Shown: piece after piece, positions 45,599 to 54,662 of the stretch | Layout of the letters: every line of letters starts with the position of its first letter | Position numbering within the stretch: position 1 is the first letter of the stretch | Virus record (IMG/VR): IMGVR_UViG_3300021478_000028 | Location: 1-64,000 of that record | Strand: one strand, 5' to 3' | Origin: a virus | DNA: 64,000 nucleotides | Made by a program: the position numbers and the translations under genes | Notes under the pieces: generated by a model | Told to the model about the DNA's origin: nothing | The model's database searches: none | Seen by the model: only the letters and a program-made list of their open reading frames with translations

Positions 45599-46932
45599 CG
45601 AGGCTGCCTGAGCGGCAATCTGCTTCGGATCGAAGTCCTGACCTTCAGGTACTCTTGGCCCGCTTCCAAGCCACCGCCCAGCAGCGCTCCTGCGGCTGCC
45701 TGTACGCGCGGGCTCTCCATCAATCGTGTTCCTGCTGCCCCCGCTTTCCAGAAAGCAGACGGTCGGCCGAACAGAGCGGGCAACGCAGCCTCGCCCGCCA
45801 GTGCGGCATACGGATGTGCCTCACGGTTGACGGCGCGCTGCTCCTCATCGTTAAGACCGAGCTTCTTGAGCGCCCACTCCTGCAGGCCGGAGGCTGCAAT
45901 GCCGCCTGCAATGCCACCACCAATGGCGCCAACAAATCCTCCGATTGGACCCGCGCCAAGCATGCCCAATCCCGCGCCAGTAAGCGCGGCAGTTCCTACA
46001 CCGGCCGCCAACGGCACGGCCTCGTGCGCAGTCTCGCGCAGCACAGTACCGGCGGCACCCTCGTCTTTCGGCCGCTTCTCTTCAGCGATCTCATAGCCGG
46101 GTGGAATCCGAAAGCCGCCTGCGCCTTTCTCCGGGGAAGCAATCTCGTATCCGGGCGGAATCTGAAATCGAGGTTGCCTCGCCGTTTCGCGTTCTGGAGG
46201 GGAAATTTCATAGCCGGGCGGGACTTGAAATCCGCCGCCCCCTGTCGCAGCTCCAGTGCCTGAGGTTCCTATCAGCGTCGGAGCTGCAACCATGCGCTCC
46301 GGCTGCTCTTCCTCTTCGACCTCTCCACCCGCCTGGTAAGCAACGGCGCCGCCATTCTGATAGCGCGGGGTAGGTGCAACCCCGATCCGGCGCTCGGCAC
46401 GCGCAAAGACCGGCTCGGTCTCCCGCGTCCTTGGAGCATCATGCACGTTGCGGTGCGGATAGGGATACAAGTCCAGATTGGGCGGCGGGTTGGGCGGGTT
46501 CTCGTGCTCGATCGGGGCAAGCCATTGCGCCCAGTGCTGCTGATATGGCCCCCAGGCGGTTGGTCCGAGATGCTTCTCCACCCACATGCGCTCGGCCCGC
46601 TCTGCGGCGTGATGCGCCATTTCGTAAATCTGGTTTCCAGCGTGGGCGTGCCCCTCTTGCAACTGATCGGCAATATGCTGTTCTACAATTTCGTGAATGG
46701 CCGTCGGCCTGGCCGGGTCGTATCTTCGGCCATTGATCACATCTACCTGAGGAACGTGGCGGTCGATATTGACAACGCCATCCTTCGTTTTGTTTGGACC
46801 GGCCCCGTATGGCACGTCGAAATTGTGCGTAAACTTTGGATTAGCGATCGTTGCTCGGACGTAGGGATCCTGCAGGACGCGATTGATTACGATGTCTCCG
46901 GGTACACGTTGAGCGAAGACAGAGCGCGGCAT
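45553..46932 (-). CDS. N-terminal segment of the polyvalent protein (frameshifted end)
   Basis: 459 residues as read. N-terminal ~130 residues contain AIHEIVEQHIADQLQ and HHAAERAERMW, His/Glu-rich, perhaps a metal site. Three F(Q/R)(V/I)PPGYEI repeats at ~235-280, then a Gly/Ala membrane-like region (AALTGAGLGMLGAGPIGGFVGAIGG). The last ~20 codons overlap the 40970 gene out of frame. Reading the -1 frame from about 45640 gives EGQDFDPKQIAAQAASMGVF, which flows straight into the 1542-residue protein, so the two are probably one gene broken by an indel or joined by frameshifting. Confidence 0.65.
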   Translation of the reverse strand: MPRSVFAQRVPGDIVINRVLQDPYVRATIANPKFTHNFDVPYGAGPNKTKDGVVNIDRHVPQVDVINGRRYDPARPTAIHEIVEQHIADQLQEGHAHAGNQIYEMAHHAAERAERMWVEKHLGPTAWGPYQQHWAQWLAPIEHENPPNPPPNLDLYPYPHRNVHDAPRTRETEPVFARAERRIGVAPTPRYQNGGAVAYQAGGEVEEEEQPERMVAAPTLIGTSGTGAATGGGGFQVPPGYEISPPERETARQPRFQIPPGYEIASPEKGAGGFRIPPGYEIAEEKRPKDEGAAGTVLRETAHEAVPLAAGVGTAALTGAGLGMLGAGPIGGFVGAIGGGIAGGIAASGLQEWALKKLGLNDEEQRAVNREAHPYAALAGEAALPALFGRPSAFWKAGAAGTRLMESPRVQAAAGALLGGGLEAGQEYLKVRTSIRSRLPLRQPRWVFSAVRLRGWGAP

Positions 46933-46935
46933 CGA

Positions 46936-48828
46936 TCATGGAGCTTTCTTCAGTGGCACCCATTTTGAACCGTCCCATATGTCCTCAACCGCATCTCCGC
47001 CACCCTGATGCGGACGCCTTTGATTTACGAGCGGCGTGAGTCCAGCGCCGGCAGGTGCCGCGGCTGCTGGTGCTGCAGCTGCTGGTGCTGCAGCTGGGCG
47101 TGCAGCAGCCCCACCGGGCGCGTGGCGTGCATAAATGGCGTTAACCGCAGCAGTCAATTCGTCGCTTGGGGGAGGGCCGCCCTCTGCGGATGCGGCCTGT
47201 TTCCTAATCCTGTCGTAGTGCTGCAGGAGTGCCGTCTCATGATCCGGCTCTATCGCTGCTCTTTGTTTTTGGGGGAATATAGCTCCAGATATTTCCTTCT
47301 CCCGCTGCATGCTAGCCGGACTGTACGGGTTTAAGGTGGGAAGACCCCTAAACTGCTCGCGCACAGCCGCTCCGCGTAATTGTTCCGGTGTAAATTCCTC
47401 CGGTTTACCGATCACGTAGCGTCCGCGTGAAATCTCATACGGCCGCGCCCCCGCAGCACCGTATGGCTGTCCCGGCATGTTTGGCACATCCATTGCCGCC
47501 AGCTTTCTTAGATTATCGTTTATCTGGTCGCGATTCAGGGTTTGATGATCTATCTCCGAGAGCCTTCCATGCATGAATGCGTACATCTGGTGCTTGTTCA
47601 GAATATGCGTTGTTGTAGGATACTGGCCCGTCTGGGGGTCAGGGCCATTGAGCCTGTCCTCTCTGGTTATTTGGAAGCGATTGTCTGGAAGAACCTTAGC
47701 TGTCGTCTTGAAACTATCCGGCACCATGTTCTGCGCTTTGTTAAAAAGCTCAGCAGCGTTATCGAGGTGATCCTGCTGCAACGCTGCTTGGGCAGATTTC
47801 CTCGTCTTCATCTCCAGGTCTTTGAGGGCCTGATAGCCACTTACGCCCCTGGCCAATCCCTCCGGCGTATTAGCTGCGTCACCTAGAACACGTTGCCCGC
47901 CAGGTCCGGTGTCTTGTCTTGTGATATGGGCAATAAGGTCTGCAGCGTCGGCGTTTGGATTATTCATCTTGAGAGATTCATCGCGTGTTTTGAGCAACTC
48001 CTTGTCACCACCCGCGCCGCCTGCCCACCCTAATAAATTGAAAAATCCTCCCCCGCTTGGACGTTCTTGAGTGGGTTGTCCTGCGGACACAGCTCCCTCG
48101 GACGGCCTACCCTCGTACTCGCCAGGTACCACCTTCGACAAAGGTTCATCGGCGATCGACTCAAGCGACCCTGTAGCCCTTGTGCGGGGGTTCACATTTC
48201 GCGCTCGTTCCTTCAATTGTTCCAGTGTCGGCGCTGGCGCATCAGGTTGCCCAGCATAACCCGTCTCCAACCACGGGTTGCTCTCAGCGGGGGGCGTCGG
48301 TACCTGAGCAGGTGGTGGGACGACGGCTGGGGGTGGAGGCGGAGGCTGTGGCCCTGCCACTGGGTCTTGAACGTCTTCAGGAATGTCACCGCCATATTGA
48401 TAAGCTAACGCTTTTCGGCGGTGCAACGGCGAGCGCGAAGGATGACGTGTCCCCGGACCGGTCAGGCCAAACAAATAATGGCCATGGTGTATAACGTCAT
48501 GGACCGTTGCGAGCGCCCTTCTGCGATCTGTGCTCGGTGGACGAGCGCTCGGATCTACACCCAAGCCACCCACGGAGCCGCCTATCTGAAAACTCTGGTC
48601 CCAAGAAGGTCTTCGCGGCATCTCCCCAGTCGGAGGAATAGCTCGCGACGTCTCGCCAAGATCTGAAGGTGCTATTTGCAGCTCCCCCTTGGACGGGTCT
48701 GATGGGTCCATAACCGCCGTAGGTCCCAAGTCAGACGGAATGCGTTGCAAGTCTTGCCGCCAAGGCGGCGCTTTACGTGCAACAGCCCCGCCCGCTTGAT
48801 ACATGCCGGTCTTTTTTACTTTTGCCAT
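46936..48828 (-). CDS. Internal virion / ejection-type protein
   Basis: 630 residues from MAKVKKTGMYQAGGAVARK; starts by TGATG overlap. Low-complexity Pro-rich segments alternate with helical ones (DKELLKTRDESLKMNNPNADAADLIAHI, KDLEMKTRKSAQAALQQDHLDNAAELF). Contains QAGG and YQYGGD motifs as in neighbours. Ala/Pro repeats near the end. Likely an internal or ejection protein by size, composition and place. No catalytic motif seen. Confidence 0.6.
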   Translation of the reverse strand: MAKVKKTGMYQAGGAVARKAPPWRQDLQRIPSDLGPTAVMDPSDPSKGELQIAPSDLGETSRAIPPTGEMPRRPSWDQSFQIGGSVGGLGVDPSARPPSTDRRRALATVHDVIHHGHYLFGLTGPGTRHPSRSPLHRRKALAYQYGGDIPEDVQDPVAGPQPPPPPPAVVPPPAQVPTPPAESNPWLETGYAGQPDAPAPTLEQLKERARNVNPRTRATGSLESIADEPLSKVVPGEYEGRPSEGAVSAGQPTQERPSGGGFFNLLGWAGGAGGDKELLKTRDESLKMNNPNADAADLIAHITRQDTGPGGQRVLGDAANTPEGLARGVSGYQALKDLEMKTRKSAQAALQQDHLDNAAELFNKAQNMVPDSFKTTAKVLPDNRFQITREDRLNGPDPQTGQYPTTTHILNKHQMYAFMHGRLSEIDHQTLNRDQINDNLRKLAAMDVPNMPGQPYGAAGARPYEISRGRYVIGKPEEFTPEQLRGAAVREQFRGLPTLNPYSPASMQREKEISGAIFPQKQRAAIEPDHETALLQHYDRIRKQAASAEGGPPPSDELTAAVNAIYARHAPGGAAARPAAAPAAAAPAAAAPAGAGLTPLVNQRRPHQGGGDAVEDIWDGSKWVPLKKAP

Positions 48829-51800
48829 CACACCCTCGCTTGGGCCATTTGCGGCCTGGCCGGAGCGCCAGCTTTTGTTTGACGCGACTTTTTGATCAGA
48901 TTTTGGAAAAATTCCTGTCCTTTCCAGAGGGCCACATCTCTCGGGATCACAAACTCATTCGCGTTTAACCGTGCCATCCCGCCGGTCTGATTGATGACGG
49001 CTGGTACATCGTCCGTTCGCATGCCACCAGAGGGGCTCAATCCCGGCGGGACGATGCCGCCGCCTTGCTGATAGTAGCCGCCTGGTATGGGTCCGCCGCG
49101 AGCAGCGTAGCTCGCCGTGTTGTAGGAGGGAGCAAGCTCACCGCGGAACAGATTAGGATCGGGGTTCTGTAGTTCTGGCGGAATTTGCTCTAGCGGGTTT
49201 TGTTGTCGCCATTCTTCCATCGTTGGAGAACGGGGCGCAGGCCCGCGCGGTGCATCAAATGGCCTCCGTTGTGGCATAGGAACAACGTCAGATGGGGGCG
49301 GTGTTGAATCGGGAGATGAGGACGGTGCTGAATCGGGCGGCAACGCATCAGCGCCAGGGGCGTCACTGGGTCGAGGCCGTGGGAGGGGAGTTTCCCAGGA
49401 AGCTGCTGGCTTATCAGCTGGCGGATGCGCTTTAAGCCAGTCTTGCCCAGCAGGGGTTTGCCCCATCTTCCTTCGGATTTCGCTCGGACTGGAAGTATCC
49501 ACCGGCGCATTGCTGATCATCTTGGGCTTAGTAGCCGCGACTTGGTCGGGCGTGGGTACGCGGCGGATGATGGGGCTGCCAGATCCAACGTCTTCGACAC
49601 TTCCTGGTACAGGGCGTATGCGGGGATCGTTGGGGTTGGGCCTGAGTATGCGGGGATCGTTGGGGTCGTAAACCCTCTGAAAAGGCCCCGGAGTGGGGGC
49701 AGCAGCGCCATAGCTAGGGGCACCATAGGTAGGAGCGGCTGCAGCCGCAGCTGTAGGAGCGGCACCCCTAGCAACAGATTGATCGTCAGACGCACGTTGC
49801 GCCGTCACAGCCTGTTGCCCCGCCTGCTGCACGAATGCCTGCCCCGCCTGCTGCTGCTGCGCCAATTGCTGCTGCGTGAATGCCTGCGCCAGCTGCTGCG
49901 CAAATTGAAACGCCTGCGTCGGATCAGTGATACCGCGCTCCTGGGCCGCCTTCAGGCCCTCGCGGATAAGGGAGGGATCGACGTGCGTCGGTAGCATCGG
50001 TACCTGCACCGGGACGAAACCACCGCTTTGCATGTGCGGTCCCATTCCCGCCGCCGCCATTGGGCTTCCACCGATGCCCTGCGCAGCCCACGCTGATCTT
50101 GGATCGGTCGGACCTGGCCAATTTGGCCACGGGAACGGACCCGCTGATTGCAGATGAGCTGGGTTGCGAGCATCCACTACTGCTCCCGAGGGAGGACGTG
50201 GTCCACCGCCACCACCGCCACCACCGCCACCGCCAATCTTTGAGCCAGGAGTACCAGAGCCGATTTGCTGGTCTAGCTTGTTGAGCCTGTCCTCAAGGCT
50301 GCCAGGAGGCGGCCCATAATTTGGTCCGCTGTCTGTGTAGTAGCCGTCCGCCGCACCACCATCCTGGAAGAAGCGAGTAGGCGTGAGCGGGACAGGGCGA
50401 AGCGGGACATAACGGAAGGGGGCCGGACCGCCACCGCCTCCTCGGCCGCCACCACCGCCTCCTCGGCCGCCGCCCCCGCCTCCGTGACCACCACCTATCG
50501 TCGCTCCTGGAGTACCGGAGCCGATTTGCTGGCCGAGCTTGTAGAGTTTGTCCTCAAGACTGCCAGGGCGGGGTCCCCAACTGGGTGCCGCAGCTTCGGC
50601 TTGAGCTTGAAGTCCGGCTGTTCCATACGGATCGGGCTCACCGTATGCATCAACCCCGCCGCCCGACTGAAAACCTTGGCCCGCCGCCATGCCTGCGGCG
50701 AGCATATTCGGATCGATCCCGGCGCTGCCAGCCGAGGCCCCCATACCTTGGGAGAGAAGGCTTTGATTGATGCCGGCTTGGGAGGCCGTGTTGCTGGCCA
50801 ACCCCAGCCCATAGGCGATCGGGTCTGTCCCGTAGGTCGACTGCAACGACGGCTGTAGTTGTTGGGAGGAGTTGTCCTGCCCAAATCCGTAGTTGTTCTC
50901 GTAACCAGGGGCGCTGCCGTCCCCATAGCCACCACCGCTATAGTCGGTATAGCCGCTCCCATAACCGCCGCCGCCACCGCCGCCGCCTGCACTGCCGTAG
51001 TACGCGCTGTAGTCGCCGCCACCACCATAAACGTCACCACCTTCTTGGTAGGCCGGGTTGACCTCGATCGGGCCGCCGCGGGCTGACATGTTCACCAATG
51101 TGTTTTGCTTGAAGCCTGGAGTCACATTAGCAATGGGGCCGCTGGTGCCTGCGCCGGAACTGCCGGAACTGCCAGAGCCAGAACTGCCGAAGCTCGGCGG
51201 GTTATATGACGTCGAGGTACCCTGCGAACTCCCGCCCCCAGATGACAGGTTGCTCCCAGTTGATTGCGATGTACCCGTTGACTGCGATATGCCACTCGAA
51301 TCTGACGTGCCTTGAGACGTGCTCGTGCTTGTCGAGGCTGTTCCCAATGGCGAATACGGCAGCTTGATTGCCGTGCCCAGATATTGATTGGGCATCGCCA
51401 TCGCCTGCGTTCCAGCGTTGTATGCCCCGGTCTGCGCACTGACGGCTTGGCCAAGAGCAGCCTGATACTGCTGCTGATCAGCAACGCGCTGCTGATTGCC
51501 TGCACCCGCTGCCGCAGCCGCTCCCTGCACATTCATGGCCTGCGTCAGCTCCTGGTTGCGACCAGACGATGGATCGATGCCGTATGATTGGAGGCTCTGC
51601 TGGGCGGCCAATAATGCCGCTTGGGTTGCTTGCGTGACCCCCGCCTCGGCCTGCCCCATGTCAGAGGCGATGTGGTAGGGCGAATTGAGCTGGTTCGCCA
51701 AACTATAGAGCTGATTTACGTTGCCCTGGAGAGCGTTGTAATTCTGAGTCGCCCAATCCATCATCGGCTGGGCGTAGCCCTGCGCCTGATTGGCGACCGA

Positions 51801-52166
51801 CTCCAGGATTGGGGTCTGGCTGTAATCGGGAATGAACGAAGTGGAGTTGGCGAGCGCATCCGCCGTCTGCTGCGATGTCGCCTGCTGCTGCGACATCGCC
51901 TGCTGCAGTGATGAAGCCTGCTGCACCGCAGCTGCTTGCTGATCCTGCGCCGCTGACTGTTGGTTCGTAGAGAGGCCGGGGACGGCTATTAGCGGCGCCG
52001 ATGCCTTTGGCGCCGACGGAATGGTTGCACCTGGCAGTGTTGGGGTGGCCGCCGCCGGCAGCGGGGCCGTCGATACGCCAGTGGAAGTCGTAGGCGTCAA
52101 CGGCGTAGGCGGCACGTACGGCGCTGGACTCCCAATGGTATCGATAGATCCAAAATTAAAAGCCAT
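48828..52166 (-). CDS. Large Gly/Ser/Gln-rich virion protein
   Basis: 1112 residues. N-terminal ~250 residues: Gln-rich helices (QQAASLQQAMSQQQATSQQ), then a Ser/Gly/Thr-rich region with alternating STGTSQSTG units and Gly runs (GGGYGDGS). Repeated AARGGPI or SARGGPIEVNPAYQEGG segments near several points. C-terminal IPRDVALWKGQEFFQNLIKK is a conserved-looking end I recall from phage internal or tail proteins (an IPxDVxxWxGxxFFQ box). Probably ejected or tail-fill protein. Confidence 0.6.
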   Translation of the reverse strand: MAFNFGSIDTIGSPAPYVPPTPLTPTTSTGVSTAPLPAAATPTLPGATIPSAPKASAPLIAVPGLSTNQQSAAQDQQAAAVQQASSLQQAMSQQQATSQQTADALANSTSFIPDYSQTPILESVANQAQGYAQPMMDWATQNYNALQGNVNQLYSLANQLNSPYHIASDMGQAEAGVTQATQAALLAAQQSLQSYGIDPSSGRNQELTQAMNVQGAAAAAGAGNQQRVADQQQYQAALGQAVSAQTGAYNAGTQAMAMPNQYLGTAIKLPYSPLGTASTSTSTSQGTSDSSGISQSTGTSQSTGSNLSSGGGSSQGTSTSYNPPSFGSSGSGSSGSSGAGTSGPIANVTPGFKQNTLVNMSARGGPIEVNPAYQEGGDVYGGGGDYSAYYGSAGGGGGGGGYGSGYTDYSGGGYGDGSAPGYENNYGFGQDNSSQQLQPSLQSTYGTDPIAYGLGLASNTASQAGINQSLLSQGMGASAGSAGIDPNMLAAGMAAGQGFQSGGGVDAYGEPDPYGTAGLQAQAEAAAPSWGPRPGSLEDKLYKLGQQIGSGTPGATIGGGHGGGGGGRGGGGGGRGGGGGPAPFRYVPLRPVPLTPTRFFQDGGAADGYYTDSGPNYGPPPGSLEDRLNKLDQQIGSGTPGSKIGGGGGGGGGGGPRPPSGAVVDARNPAHLQSAGPFPWPNWPGPTDPRSAWAAQGIGGSPMAAAGMGPHMQSGGFVPVQVPMLPTHVDPSLIREGLKAAQERGITDPTQAFQFAQQLAQAFTQQQLAQQQQAGQAFVQQAGQQAVTAQRASDDQSVARGAAPTAAAAAAPTYGAPSYGAAAPTPGPFQRVYDPNDPRILRPNPNDPRIRPVPGSVEDVGSGSPIIRRVPTPDQVAATKPKMISNAPVDTSSPSEIRRKMGQTPAGQDWLKAHPPADKPAASWETPLPRPRPSDAPGADALPPDSAPSSSPDSTPPPSDVVPMPQRRPFDAPRGPAPRSPTMEEWRQQNPLEQIPPELQNPDPNLFRGELAPSYNTASYAARGGPIPGGYYQQGGGIVPPGLSPSGGMRTDDVPAVINQTGGMARLNANEFVIPRDVALWKGQEFFQNLIKKSRQTKAGAPARPQMAQARV

Positions 52167-52259
52167 CTGCGTACCTGCTGCTGCGACCGTGCCTGCTGCG
52201 TGGAGAGCCTATCCCGGCTAGGTTTAAGCCGTATTAATCACGGATTTTCAGCACTGAAA

Positions 52260-54236
52260 TCATCCAGGCACTATTGTTCCAACAGCTATGCCCGTAACCG
52301 TGTCGGTAGTGGTCACCGATGTAACCTTGTAGGCGACATTCCATGTAAAGCCGCCGTCCTCCGACCAGGCAATCGAAGGAAAGTTGACATTGGTTCCACT
52401 TCCCCCCCCTCCCAATCCTCCCACCACGAAAAATTTTCTTCCATCAGAGGCACAGCATCTAACATCTCTTATTAGTGAGGGACAAACATCTGTGCCGACA
52501 AGTACTCCGTTTCGGAATATCTTATCGCCATTTACGTAATCAATCGATATAACTATCGGAGTATTATCATCAATGTTGAAACCATAAGCTCTGTCCCGGG
52601 ATGCTTGGAGAATGTTAATGTTTGCCGTGTCCTGTTCTGGATCGCCGCCGCTGCTGATGTTAAAGTTTATCGGAGACGTTGAACCCGGTAAAATTACTCC
52701 TTTCACACCAGTTGCTCCCGTTGCACGCCAGGTAATTCCATCAGTTGACGCATATTGCAGCCCTCCCGGCAGCGACGCGTATGCTTGCTTGGATTGCATA
52801 TCAAAAGACATGCCATCTACAGAGCCAATAAAATTGATAATAGACGAAGGCGGCGGGATCAGTGTGGCAAGAAAGCCGCCGTCTTGACCACCATTCAGTG
52901 AATAAACAATAGCTGCCCCAGGTGACGTTGGGGATTTGAATCCTCCGAGCACCCACACGGGCCTGCCCTCAGGCACAAACCCCTCCCTAAACCATCCGCC
53001 ACACGTAACAGTACCCCCCGTACCGAGGATGGTGGCCTCTAAAGGCGTCCATGCCTTTCCGTCGAGGGAGTATCCCAGGAAACAACTAACATCTCCCACA
53101 AAAAAGTTAGCTGGTCCTGACAGAAACCCGGGCGGCCGGGACGGTTGTGGCTCTTGGGGTTGGAGGCCTGCGATTCCTCCAGCCGCTATGGCCCGAAGTG
53201 TGAAGGCAATACTGACAGATGTAACGTCAGTTACCAACGTCCATGAAATTCCACCGTCATCGGACCATGCTACGGCATTTTTATAAATGGTAGAGGTTTC
53301 ATCTCTGCCGCCTAAAACGAAAAACTGTTGCCCATCTGATACACAACAATTGACGCTATTGAGCACAGCTCCGACACCATTAGAATCACCAAAAAACGGA
53401 ATAGGCACGCCATTTCTAAGCACCCTACCCTGGCTTATTTGTTCTACCGTGAGGGCACACTCGATAACTATTTGGCTGCCAGAATTATCAATGCCATATG
53501 CTTGATACCTGGATGCCTGAAAAATGTTGATGAAATCAGTGTTTCGCGCCGGATCGTCGCCAAAGGCAACATTAGCTCTCGATGTTCCCGGGGACCTGGA
53601 ACCTGGCAAAATCTTCCTCAAGTCGTTATCCGACACAATGGTTCCTGTCCAATTGACTCCATCCTGTGAAACATATTGCAATATATCCCCAAAGAAAGTT
53701 GCGGAATGAGCATATACGGAGCCCGTGGCCGGGTCGAAAGACATGCCATCCACCGATCCATAAGGAACTGGGTCCAGGGTGGCAAAAAAGCCACCATCCG
53801 CGCCACCATTAAATGAATATACGATAACCCCTAGAGTACCATACTGGCTATATCCACCTAACAACCACACAGGTCTTCCAGTATCGACAAAGCCCTGCCT
53901 GAACCATCCCCCGCAAAAAATATTCCCCGCGTTAATAAGAGTGTTCTCTAAAGGCGTCCAATTTTCCCCATCCGGTGAATATCCCAGATAGCTACCATCA
54001 TCCCCGGCAAAATAGGCGGAAGGACCGGATACGACTACACCACCTCCACCTGCACCCGCACCTGCGCCGCCAGTTATCCAGCTCACGCCTGTAATGATTT
54101 GGAGGAAGTCCTCGTTATAGGGTGCCCCGCTGGTGTCGAATGGAGTATTTCCGGAGGCGGGATAGGGCTCTCCTGGCCCTACAACAATCTTGCTGGGAAC
54201 ATTATCATCAGCCACGCCTAGCGTTCCCAGACCCAA
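52260..54236 (-). CDS. Two-lobed Asp-box (BNR) tail protein
   Basis: 658 residues. Several Asp-box-like motifs S-x-D-G-x-x-W: YSPDGENW, SQDGVNW, SDDGGISW, YSLDGKAW, STDGITW, SEDGGFTW. The first and second halves repeat the same order (FAGDDGSYLGYSPDG...GRPVWLLGG vs FVGDVSCFLGYSLDG...GRPVWVLGG), so it is an internal duplication of a ~300-residue beta-propeller. BNR propellers in phage tails bind or cleave sugars. No clear catalytic Arg triad identified. Confidence 0.7.
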   Translation of the reverse strand: MGLGTLGVADDNVPSKIVVGPGEPYPASGNTPFDTSGAPYNEDFLQIITGVSWITGGAGAGAGGGGVVVSGPSAYFAGDDGSYLGYSPDGENWTPLENTLINAGNIFCGGWFRQGFVDTGRPVWLLGGYSQYGTLGVIVYSFNGGADGGFFATLDPVPYGSVDGMSFDPATGSVYAHSATFFGDILQYVSQDGVNWTGTIVSDNDLRKILPGSRSPGTSRANVAFGDDPARNTDFINIFQASRYQAYGIDNSGSQIVIECALTVEQISQGRVLRNGVPIPFFGDSNGVGAVLNSVNCCVSDGQQFFVLGGRDETSTIYKNAVAWSDDGGISWTLVTDVTSVSIAFTLRAIAAGGIAGLQPQEPQPSRPPGFLSGPANFFVGDVSCFLGYSLDGKAWTPLEATILGTGGTVTCGGWFREGFVPEGRPVWVLGGFKSPTSPGAAIVYSLNGGQDGGFLATLIPPPSSIINFIGSVDGMSFDMQSKQAYASLPGGLQYASTDGITWRATGATGVKGVILPGSTSPINFNISSGGDPEQDTANINILQASRDRAYGFNIDDNTPIVISIDYVNGDKIFRNGVLVGTDVCPSLIRDVRCCASDGRKFFVVGGLGGGGSGTNVNFPSIAWSEDGGFTWNVAYKVTSVTTTDTVTGIAVGTIVPG

Positions 54237-54652
54237 AGCTCGCCGGTGTTCTCGTTGCGCATGACCAGCTTATTGATACGCACCACGTCAACCCACTGAG
54301 TATCATCATTCGGGTTGGTCAACCGAACCTGCTCTGTTACTCGCTCGATCTGGTACAGGGCGCTCTTGCGCTGGCCGAGCGCCTGATTGTTGGGATTTGG
54401 GCCAGCAGCGTTGACCGCACGAGCATTGTTGGCCTTTGCCATCGTGGCACCGCCAACTTGGCTTACACCCCCTTTGCCATTGTTTCCGCCGTTCGCCACA
54501 GTGGTGGATAAATTATTGAGCGGCATTTTCTGCCCTGATATCTGCAGAAGCGTGTTTTGAATTTGGTTGATGGCATTCACGATATCCACAGTTGATGCGT
54601 TCGTGCTCAACTTCGGTATTACTGGGACGTTAACTTGAACGGGCTCGGCCAT
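54218..54652 (-). CDS. Small tail protein, unknown
   Basis: 144 residues from MAEPVQVNVPVIPKLS. N-terminal helix with NASTVDIVNAINQIQNTLLQI, a Gly/Asn-rich middle, then a beta-rich C-terminus (VVRINKLVMRNENTGELWVWER). Overlaps the Asp-box gene start by 19 bases. Role unknown; may cap or join the fibre. Confidence 0.55.
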   Translation of the reverse strand: MAEPVQVNVPVIPKLSTNASTVDIVNAINQIQNTLLQISGQKMPLNNLSTTVANGGNNGKGGVSQVGGATMAKANNARAVNAAGPNPNNQALGQRKSALYQIERVTEQVRLTNPNDDTQWVDVVRINKLVMRNENTGELWVWER

Positions 54653-54662
54653 TGCAATAACC

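Noticed and set aside
45553-45600. C-terminal 15 residues of the 459-residue protein as a real end
   Set aside because: They overlap the next gene out of frame; the alternative frame continues naturally.
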